From assembly GCA_938021445.1 (NCBI GenBank), contig CALIGR010000086.1, positions 1 to 11,341 of the forward strand: a DNA stretch of 11,341 nt, written 5' to 3'. The stretch is from an uncultured Candidatus Altimarinota bacterium. Lineage in GTDB: Bacteria; Patescibacteriota; Gracilibacteria; UBA4473. The notes under the pieces were generated by a model. It saw only the letters and a list, made by a program, of their open reading frames with translations, made no database searches and was not told where the DNA came from. Made by a program: the position numbers and the translations under genes. This document shows positions 6,385 through 11,341 of the stretch, piece after piece; the stretch's first letter is position 1, and each line of letters opens with the position of its first letter.

Positions 6385-6433
6385 CTGAATTAACTTTTCG
6401 AAGTGACCTAAAATAGTTACCATTTGTCGGAGT
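6385..6433. promoter_or_regulatory. Divergent promoter region, trmH-like gene and carB
   Basis: Only 49 bp separate the two start codons. TAAAAT (6409-6414) can serve as a plus-strand -10 box for carB, and TATTTT, which overlaps it on the minus strand, as one for the methyltransferase gene. Neither has a clear -35 box. GGAG (6429-6432) sits just 1 nt before the carB ATG, too close for a normal Shine-Dalgarno motif. Confidence 0.35.
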
Positions 6434-7996
6434 ATGCGCAAGAAAATCCTTATCATTGGCTCTGGTCCGTATTGTATTGGTAGTTCGGTTGAGTTTGATT
6501 GGTGTGGAGTGCAGGTACTAAGGACGCTGAAGAAGCTCGGACACGAGACGGTTTTTATCAATTCAAATCCTGAAACGGTCTCGACTGATTTTGATGAATG
6601 TGACCGCCTTTATTTTGATGAGCTGACTCTTGAACGAGTTTTAGACGTCTATGAGAAAGAAAAACCCGATGGAGTCATCTTCTCAACAGGAGGGCAAATT
6701 GCGCAAAATCTAGCAATCAAGCTAGATGAGTTTGGAATTCCACTTATGGGAACGCCGATTGCGTCAATTGATCGATGTGAAGACCGCGCTAAATTTTCGG
6801 ATCTCTGTGATGAGTTGAAAATTGCACAGCCAAAATGGGCTGTATTTGATCAGCATCAAGAGGCCTACGATTTTGCGAGTGAAGTGGGGTATCCAGTTTT
6901 AGTTCGACCGAGTTTTGTGCTTTCTGGAGCGGCTATGGCCGTGGCGACGACCGAGGAAATGCTCCATGAATACCTAGAAAAAGCCGTCGGGACCAATAAA
7001 AGCTCAGTGGTGATTTCTAAGTTTCATGAAGACTCAAAAGAAGTTGAGTTTGACGGAGTGGCTCAGAACGGAGAAATCATTGTGGCGGCTATTTCCGAAC
7101 ACGTAGAAAATGCGGGAGTGCATTCCGGGGATGCAACAATTGTACTGCCTCCACAAAATTTATATTTAGAAACCGTTAGAAGGGTCCGAGTCATCGCTCA
7201 AGAACTAGCGAAAGAACTTAATATCTCAGGTCCATTTAATATCCAGTTTTTAGCGAAAGCGAACAATATCAGAGTTATTGAATGTAATCTAAGAGCTAGT
7301 CGCTCGTTTCCTTTTGCTTCAAAGGTATTAGGACAAAACTTTATTGATATTGCGACGCGAATATGGATGGGCGAGAAATTTGAAAACCAAGAGAAGAACC
7401 TACTCGACATACAGTCAGTTGGGGTTAAAGCGGCTCAGTTTTCTTTTTCACGATTAAAAAATGCAGATCCAAACCTGGGAGTTGAGATGAGTTCGACGGG
7501 AGAAGTGGCCTGTTTTGGTGACACGGTAGAAGAAGCGTTTCTGAAGAGTTTAATCTCAGTGGGCTTTGATCTTCCCGCATCAGGTTCAAAAATCTTAGTG
7601 ACGTTAGGGAAGCTGAAAGACAAAGCAGATTTTTTACCAACAGCGAAAAAGTTTAACCAGCTTGGATTTAGCTTTATTGGGACAGAGGGAACGGCCCAGT
7701 TTTTAAGAGACAATGGAGTTGAGTGTGAAACGGTCTACAAGATTTCTTCAGACAAGCACCCAAATGTCATAGATCTTATCGATGAGAAGAAGGTCGGACT
7801 CGTGATTAACACTTCAAACAAGTTTTCTCACGAAGAAGTTTCCGATGGTTATCTCATCCGCCGAAAAGCGATTGATCGAAATATTCCGCTCTTGATAAAC
7901 CTACAACTGGCGAAAATGCTCGCACGGTCTCTAGACCAGATAAAAGACATGAAAGACCTTAAGATCTTGTCCTACGAAGATCGAATGAAAAAGTAG
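6434..7996 (+). CDS. carB: Carbamoyl-phosphate synthase large subunit, stand-alone C-terminal half
   Basis: This 520-residue protein equals the second half of the usual ~1070-residue CarB. It holds a pre-ATP-grasp domain (1-115), an ATP-grasp domain (about 118-312) and an MGS-like allosteric domain (about 385-490). In CarB this half phosphorylates carbamate, the last step to carbamoyl phosphate for pyrimidine and arginine synthesis. The family metal/ATP ligands are present: Gln271, Glu283 and Asn285 correspond to E. coli Gln829, Glu841 and Asn843, and RPSFVLSG (158-165) is the ATP-grasp loop. The N-terminal half is not upstream, where the opposite-strand methyltransferase gene lies, and carA is not in the window. 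Wording such as GSSVEFDWC (16-24), AISEHVENAGVHSGDAT (219-235) and QFSFSRL (335-341) is closer to animal CAD and, from memory, Bacteroidetes CarB than to E. coli. Split CarB is known in some archaea and Aquifex. The start fits the domain edge exactly. Confidence 0.95.
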   Translation: MRKKILIIGSGPYCIGSSVEFDWCGVQVLRTLKKLGHETVFINSNPETVSTDFDECDRLYFDELTLERVLDVYEKEKPDGVIFSTGGQIAQNLAIKLDEFGIPLMGTPIASIDRCEDRAKFSDLCDELKIAQPKWAVFDQHQEAYDFASEVGYPVLVRPSFVLSGAAMAVATTEEMLHEYLEKAVGTNKSSVVISKFHEDSKEVEFDGVAQNGEIIVAAISEHVENAGVHSGDATIVLPPQNLYLETVRRVRVIAQELAKELNISGPFNIQFLAKANNIRVIECNLRASRSFPFASKVLGQNFIDIATRIWMGEKFENQEKNLLDIQSVGVKAAQFSFSRLKNADPNLGVEMSSTGEVACFGDTVEEAFLKSLISVGFDLPASGSKILVTLGKLKDKADFLPTAKKFNQLGFSFIGTEGTAQFLRDNGVECETVYKISSDKHPNVIDLIDEKKVGLVINTSNKFSHEEVSDGYLIRRKAIDRNIPLLINLQLAKMLARSLDQIKDMKDLKILSYEDRMKK

Positions 7997-8016
7997 TAGA
8001 TAAAGTTTAGTTTTTC

Positions 8017-8025
8017 TGTTATAAT
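8017..8025 (+). promoter_or_regulatory. Extended -10 promoter of mscS
   Basis: TG-T-TATAAT is a consensus -10 box with the TGn extension, 20 bp before the mscS ATG. The -35 region (TAGATA, 17 bp upstream, directly after the carB stop) is poor, as is common with extended -10 promoters. The leader would be about 14 nt, with no Shine-Dalgarno motif. Confidence 0.7.
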
Positions 8026-8045
8026 AACGGGATAACTTTATTTTT

Positions 8046-9248
8046 ATGCCTCGATTTTTAGTACTGGCTTTCTTACTCGTTTGTAGCTTCTGTCTCTTGC
8101 CAGAGGTTTCTTGGGCTCAAGTGGGGACGCAGAAAGACGATGGCGGAATTTTTGGTTCTATGGGGATGGTTCTTTGGAATATTACTCGTTGGGCTATAGC
8201 GATCTTAGCCTTTCTTGCCTCTTTTTGGGTGGCGGGGATACTTTCACGAATGATTGCTTGGCGGCTTAGAAAGCGAGCTAAGTATGAACTGCACCAGGAG
8301 GTTCTAATGCTGGTTGAGCGATCAGCTTACTTTTCACTCATCATTGTTTTTGGGATCGTGGCTTTTAGCTTCGTAGGAGTTGAGTTAGAGTGGGTGATTG
8401 CCCCACTGACCTTTGGGCTTGGGTTCGCGTTTAGAGATTTACTCGCCAACTTGGTTGCGGGAGTGGTTATTTTGACACAGAAGAAATTTAAAATTGGAGA
8501 CTTGATCAAGACGCAGAATCATTTTGGACGTATTATCAGTATTGATATGCGAACGACCGAGATCAAAAACTTTTCAGGCATAAACATTGTGATTCCAAAT
8601 TCTGATATGTTGATGAACAGTATCGAAAATTACACAGCAAACGAGTTTCGTCGGCACAGTGTATTGGTCGGAGTTCACTACTCTACACCGCTTCCATATG
8701 CGGTAGAGACGACACAAAAAGCGCTGGCTAAGCATGATTTGATCCTGGCTGAGCCTGGACCAGAAGTAATCGCGAAAGAATTTGGAGAATCTTCTATTTT
8801 ACTCGAAGTTCGATTTTGGATCGAGTCTGATCATCGATGGTGGCAGATTCGTTCGGACTTGATCTCAGCTATTAAGACTGAATACGACCAAGCAGGGATT
8901 ACAATTCCGTTCCCGATTCGAACCCTTACACTGGATCCTTACGATAAAAATCTACTTGAAACCGCTAATGTCTCAACACAGTACAAAGGGCCAAGTTACA
9001 CTGGTTACACACAGGAAGAAATGCAAGCCGGAGCCAGTTATGTCCCAACCGAGCAAAACCCAGACCGAGGAACTAATCCAGTTATTACACAAGCGACCGT
9101 TACGGCTCAAGCACAGCCAGTAACTCCAGTGCCTCAGCCCCAAGCACAAACAGCACCACAGATTGAAACACCAGTCGTTAGCCCAAGTCCGGCACCAACA
9201 GCTACTGTACCGGAAAGTAAATCACCGTCTCCAGTGCCTCAGGTTTAA
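8046..9248 (+). CDS. mscS: MscS-family mechanosensitive channel with signal peptide and Pro-rich tail
   Basis: A 400-residue small-conductance mechanosensitive channel that opens under membrane tension and releases solutes during osmotic downshock. Residues 1-24 look like a cleavable signal peptide (hydrophobic core, SWA before Gln25), unusual for plain MscS. Membrane helices follow at about 41-71 and 93-115. The pore helix is at 117-145, with GLGFAFRDLLANLVAG containing the Gly/Ala-rich packing face. The beta domain has KIGDLI (149-154), the family loop IVIPNSDMLMNSIENYT (181-197), and ends near IPFPIRTLTL (287-296). A 100-residue tail rich in Pro, Ala, Gln and Thr has no counterpart in E. 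coli MscS and is predicted disordered. The last 47 bp overlap the 3' end of the opposite-strand SRPBCC gene. The gene has its own extended -10 promoter. Confidence 0.93.
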   Translation: MPRFLVLAFLLVCSFCLLPEVSWAQVGTQKDDGGIFGSMGMVLWNITRWAIAILAFLASFWVAGILSRMIAWRLRKRAKYELHQEVLMLVERSAYFSLIIVFGIVAFSFVGVELEWVIAPLTFGLGFAFRDLLANLVAGVVILTQKKFKIGDLIKTQNHFGRIISIDMRTTEIKNFSGINIVIPNSDMLMNSIENYTANEFRRHSVLVGVHYSTPLPYAVETTQKALAKHDLILAEPGPEVIAKEFGESSILLEVRFWIESDHRWWQIRSDLISAIKTEYDQAGITIPFPIRTLTLDPYDKNLLETANVSTQYKGPSYTGYTQEEMQAGASYVPTEQNPDRGTNPVITQATVTAQAQPVTPVPQPQAQTAPQIETPVVSPSPAPTATVPESKSPSPVPQV

Positions 9249-10149
9249 CCATTTTTGGATGGTTTAGGTAGACTTCAATTGGATCTGCGCTCTTCCGGGC
9301 TTTAATTTTTTTACCTCGGATATAAGACATGCCAGCGGTCCAGGCATTGCCAAGATGTAAGTATCTTCCGGTGTGTTTTACACGTAAAGCTTTTCCACCT
9401 TTGACACTATTGACTATAAATCCGTCAGGCGCTTTTATGATTTCTTGCAGGGCAACCCCAGCGGTATAAGCGCACTGTCCCGAAATGGGATCAAACTTAT
9501 GGTAAATACTAAAGGCTGGATTTTTGACCTTTAGGCTCTTGGATTTAATCAAGCTTTCTAGACGCTCAAAGTCAGCTCCCATAAGTTTGGGCATTTCATC
9601 GGTTGTGGTGCTTCTTTTGATACCTATATAGTCAAATCCATCAGCCATATCGTTGCCTAAAAATTCAACCTTTGAGTGTACGTTATCTTCTTCTGCTAGT
9701 TCTTTGAGCATGGACAGGCCTCTTTGATAGTCCATCCCAATCCAGGCTATCATTGATTTTTTCATCCAAAACAGAGGCAGTGGTAAAGTGCCGGCCATGG
9801 ACCAGGTAACACGCGTCTTATTGTTACCCAGATCTTCGAAATCAAACCAGGCTTTCGCGGTTGAGCTCCAAGGACTCATAAAACGAACTTCTTCTACAAC
9901 TTTTTTATTTTCGATGATTTCTTTATGGGTCATGTCTCCCTTACCAATCCATTCACCATTCCAAGTATGAACCGAGCCAACAGATAGCCCATCACCTTTA
10001 AGACTTGTTTTACAGTCTGGTTCCATGATGAACCAGGGGGACCAATCTACTACTTTTTTAAAATCTAGAACAAGAGGAAAAACATCACTGACAGGGGCGT
10101 CAATGTCTATACTTTCTTTTACCGGAAGCGAGACACTAAAAAGACTCAT
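9202..10149 (-). CDS. SRPBCC domain fused to GyrI-like ligand-binding domain
   Basis: A 315-residue two-domain cytosolic protein. Residues about 8-155 match the SRPBCC (polyketide cyclase/dehydrase, START-like) fold: IDIDAPVSDVFPLVLDFKKVVDWSPW (15-40) is the standard strand-helix-Trp start, and residues 96-122 (STAKAWF through KTRVTWSMAG) are the later strands. Residues about 157-313 match the GyrI-like/AraC effector-binding fold, with RVKHTGRYLHLGNAW (256-270) and the closing EVYLNHPKMVKPEALETVIYFPV (292-314). Both folds form cavities for hydrophobic ligands, and such fusions exist in other bacteria with unknown ligands. There is no DNA-binding or membrane segment, so a sensor, hydrolase or carrier role is all that can be inferred. 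It has its own strong promoter and is probably read from a leaderless mRNA. The 3' end overlaps mscS by 47 bp. Confidence 0.85.
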   Translation of the reverse strand: MSLFSVSLPVKESIDIDAPVSDVFPLVLDFKKVVDWSPWFIMEPDCKTSLKGDGLSVGSVHTWNGEWIGKGDMTHKEIIENKKVVEEVRFMSPWSSTAKAWFDFEDLGNNKTRVTWSMAGTLPLPLFWMKKSMIAWIGMDYQRGLSMLKELAEEDNVHSKVEFLGNDMADGFDYIGIKRSTTTDEMPKLMGADFERLESLIKSKSLKVKNPAFSIYHKFDPISGQCAYTAGVALQEIIKAPDGFIVNSVKGGKALRVKHTGRYLHLGNAWTAGMSYIRGKKIKARKSADPIEVYLNHPKMVKPEALETVIYFPVQ

Positions 10150-10155
10150 AGGACA

Positions 10156-10184
10156 AATCTATGAAAATATTAAAGTTGAGTCAA
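10156..10184 (-). promoter_or_regulatory. Promoter of the SRPBCC gene, leaderless
   Basis: On the minus strand, TTGACT (10179-10184), exactly 17 bp, TAGATT (10156-10161). Six bases separate the -10 box from the ATG at 10149, so transcription should begin at the initiation codon. Confidence 0.75.
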
Positions 10185-10187
10185 GAG

Positions 10188-10200
10188 TAGAGAGTCTCTA
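10188..10200. repeat. 13-bp palindrome upstream of the SRPBCC promoter
   Basis: TAGAGA-G-TCTCTA, perfect around one central base. It spans the stop codon of the secreted-protein gene and ends 3 bp from the -35 box of the next gene. It could be a regulator site for the SRPBCC gene; there is no T run for a terminator. Confidence 0.4.
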
Positions 10201-10953
10201 GGAGTCGTATTGGATCCAAAAACTACCAACGCACTCAGACCAAGCTCCGACTTCTGTGCCGGCGTAGATACCGAGGGTGTCACCTGCATCGAAAGATTCA
10301 GTACAATCACTGATGGTAACTTGGCCAACGGCTGTGGCTATATTGACCGTACAGGTGGTGGCCACGTTATTTTTTCTTAGAACCGCTGAAAGAGAGGTTC
10401 CAATAGCGTTTGTACAGGTTGCGGCTATTTTATTAACGGTTCCGCTGCAAGCCATGGGAGCCCCCCATGGAGTCTGCCCGTTCCCGACGGCCCAGGCGGC
10501 ATTGGAAACGACGGTTCCTCGACCAAATGAGTAGCTATCGGAGTGACCACAGTCGCCTGCGACATCACTGTCGATTTGTTCCCAATCCGTGCCATTACAG
10601 ATATACGAGTCATTCTCGGTTGTATCATGATAGACTTTTCCTGTAACCGTCCCATCACAAGTTGGGGCGGCGCTAAGGTTTTCAATACGGAGATTTAAAG
10701 CTTCATTGTCTGATAAGTCTAAATCCCGATTGAGAATAAATTTATCATTAAGCGTATCAAATCGCAGTCGCGCTCCTAAGGTGCTGCCAAATTCTAAATC
10801 AATAAAATCTTGTGAATTATCCCCATAATCAATCGTAAAAGCATCTGTTTCAACTCCAGCTTCCTGGGTAAAGATAAGCCGGGCATCAACGACACTCATG
10901 CTTAGTATTATGCCAAAAATCCCAATAAATAGAGCTGTAGAGTGTTTTTTCAT
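10198..10953 (-). CDS. Secreted Cys-rich surface protein, unknown function
   Basis: A 251-residue protein with a clear signal peptide (MKKH, hydrophobic 7-20, cleavage probably near residue 24). The mature part starts with a short beta-rich stretch (38-90) of the type LEFGSTLGARLRFDTLNDKFILN, followed by a module with C99-DGTVTGKVYHDTTENDSYI-C119-NGTDW. I associate both with CPR surface proteins and phage tail-fibre-like proteins. The C-terminal part (about 140-251) looks like a jelly-roll head: TVNKIAAT, NIATAVGQVTI, FDAGDTLGIYAG, then VGSFWIQYDS at the end. All eight cysteines (99, 119, 135, 169, 180, 201, 217, 241) lie in the secreted C-terminal 155 residues, an even number that suits four disulfides. 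No sortase motif or membrane anchor is present. It has a near-consensus promoter, so it may be well expressed. It may be an extracellular adhesin or binding protein; this is inference. Confidence 0.75.
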   Translation of the reverse strand: MKKHSTALFIGIFGIILSMSVVDARLIFTQEAGVETDAFTIDYGDNSQDFIDLEFGSTLGARLRFDTLNDKFILNRDLDLSDNEALNLRIENLSAAPTCDGTVTGKVYHDTTENDSYICNGTDWEQIDSDVAGDCGHSDSYSFGRGTVVSNAAWAVGNGQTPWGAPMACSGTVNKIAATCTNAIGTSLSAVLRKNNVATTCTVNIATAVGQVTISDCTESFDAGDTLGIYAGTEVGAWSECVGSFWIQYDS

Positions 10954-10976
10954 GAAAAAATGAAATACATTTATTA

Positions 10977-11005
10977 ATTATAGCATTAAAATGAATAAAA
11001 ATCAA
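10977..11005 (-). promoter_or_regulatory. Strong promoter of the secreted-protein gene
   Basis: On the minus strand, TTGATT (11000-11005), exactly 17 bp, TATAAT (10977-10982), the closest match to sigma-70 consensus in the window. The leader would be about 16-18 nt and shows no Shine-Dalgarno motif. Confidence 0.8.
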
Positions 11006-11043
11006 ATATTGTTTTTTATTTAGGCTTTAGGTTCAGGCCTTTG

Positions 11044-11147
11044 TGGTACCGAAGAAAAGACACTTTATAGCTCAAGGGCTATAACAAGAAGACTGGTAAC
11101 TTCGAACTCTCAAAACAACGCACCCAAGCGGATAACGTGATTTTAAG
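11044..11147 (-). pseudogene. Decayed tRNA-Leu copy split in the T loop
   Basis: Bases 11044-11054 repeat the 3' end of the intact tRNA-Leu exactly (11 bp: acceptor 3' strand, discriminator, CCA), with weaker similarity to 11061. After 40 bp (11062-11101), bases 11102-11112 match the T-arm segment 11181-11191 at 10 of 11 positions. Bases 11128-11147 match the variable-to-anticodon segment 11198-11215 at 16 of 18 with two 1-base insertions. The anticodon loop would read CTTAAAA, so the ancestor may have been tRNA-Leu(UAA). The stems no longer pair and the 5' half is missing. The insert holds a 7-bp hairpin TTATAGC/GCTATAA (11065-11084). The insert point, after T-loop A58, is the same as in the tRNA-Val remnant. 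Confidence 0.6.
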
Positions 11148-11162
11148 AGAAAATTTGCTCCA

Positions 11163-11247
11163 TGGTACCGAAGGAGGGACTCGAACCCTCACACCTTGCG
11201 GTACGCGATTTTGAGTCGCGCGCGTCTACCAATTCCGCCACTCCGGC
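11163..11247 (-). tRNA. tRNA-Leu(CAA)
   Basis: An 85-nt class II tRNA on the minus strand. The acceptor stem GCCGGAG/CTTCGGT has two G-U pairs. The D loop contains TTGGTAGA, the anticodon stem is CGCGA/TCGCG around CTCAAAA (anticodon CAA, codon UUG), and there is a long variable arm (TACCGCAAGGTG). The T arm is GAGGG-TTCGAGT-CCCTC. The discriminator A and CCA are encoded. A decayed copy lies directly downstream. Confidence 0.97.
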
Positions 11248-11250
11248 TAT

Positions 11251-11285
11251 AAAAAAAGCCGCGAAACTATAAAAGATTCACGGCT
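11251..11285 (-). terminator. Terminator-like hairpin directly before tRNA-Leu
   Basis: On the minus strand AGCCG-T-GAA pairs with TTC-G-CGGCT (11257-11285, one mismatch) and is followed at once by a run of T (11251-11257), ending 3 bases before the tRNA. It has the shape of an intrinsic terminator for a minus-strand gene beyond the window edge. The tRNA promoter lies across the same bases. Confidence 0.65.
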
Positions 11286-11293
11286 GAAATCAA
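11266..11293 (-). promoter_or_regulatory. Promoter of tRNA-Leu, nested in the hairpin
   Basis: On the minus strand, TTGATT (11288-11293), 16 bp, TATAGT (11266-11271). Transcription would start near 11259, about 12 nt before the tRNA, past the 5' arm of the hairpin, so this transcript escapes the terminator. Bases 11294-11341 show no gene or further site I can support. Confidence 0.6.
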
Positions 11294-11341
11294 TTAATTT
11301 AATAGTTGTTCCTAAGGCCTTTTAGCAATAACTTTATCAAT

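Noticed and set aside
6385..6561. A longer start for the methyltransferase gene at 6561
   Set aside because: The extra 59 residues do not look like the family, and the frame would run across the carB start and its first 40 codons. The family N-terminus begins at the ATG at 6384.
9247..9264. AACCAT/ATGGTT hairpin after the mscS stop as a terminator
   Set aside because: The stem is perfect but no T run follows, and it lies inside the SRPBCC coding sequence, where it can arise by chance.
1..10953. Genetic code 25 (TGA = Gly)
   Set aside because: No gene has an in-frame TGA and all look complete at their TAA/TAG stops, with normal GGN glycine use.

Overview
The window reads as a chromosomal piece of a small-genome bacterium, most likely from the Patescibacteria/CPR (Peregrinibacteria/Gracilibacteria side), though nothing here proves the phylum. 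The clues are dense single-gene transcription units on both strands, almost no Shine-Dalgarno motifs, very short or absent 5' leaders, a sortase, a Cys-rich secreted protein of a style I associate with CPR genomes, and stop codons split evenly between TAA and TAG (6 each) with no TGA among 12 genes. There is no in-frame TGA inside any gene, so the standard code applies, not TGA=Gly.

Layout: (1) 1-1662, plus strand: the 3' two thirds of a GT4 glycosyltransferase and a membrane-anchored sortase. (2) 1665-2805, minus strand: a three-gene unit made of a DinJ-like antitoxin, a YafQ-like toxin with all family catalytic residues, and an unknown acidic 184-residue protein starting 3 nt after the toxin stop. 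Its promoter carries a TGTAG-N10-CTACA inverted repeat and should give a leaderless mRNA. (3) 2814-3142, minus strand: tRNA-Val(UAC), followed by a broken copy of its own 3' end interrupted in the T loop, then a good terminator. (4) 3169-5599: a Wzx-like flippase and a polysaccharide pyruvyl transferase, divergent across a 7-bp-stem palindrome. (5) 5596-7996: a TrmH/SpoU RNA methyltransferase, divergent from a stand-alone C-terminal half of carbamoyl-phosphate synthase (carB) that resembles the CAD/Bacteroidetes type. (6) 8046-10149: an MscS channel with a signal peptide and a Pro/Ala/Gln tail, overlapping convergently by 47 bp with an SRPBCC-GyrI-like fusion. (7) 10198-11293, minus strand: a secreted 8-Cys protein behind a near-consensus promoter, then tRNA-Leu(CAA), again with a decayed tRNA copy downstream that is interrupted in the T loop.

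Functionally, the glycosyltransferase, flippase, pyruvyl transferase, sortase, MscS channel and secreted protein make this largely a cell-envelope region. The genes are mostly separate promoter units and not one operon. CarB and TrmH are housekeeping genes, and the toxin-antitoxin unit is accessory.

The most unusual signal is that both tRNA genes are followed by remnants of tRNA 3' halves, each split at the same T-loop position (after A58) by a hairpin-bearing insert of 73 bp or 40 bp. Next come the split, eukaryote-like CarB and the promoter of tRNA-Leu nested in a terminator-like hairpin.
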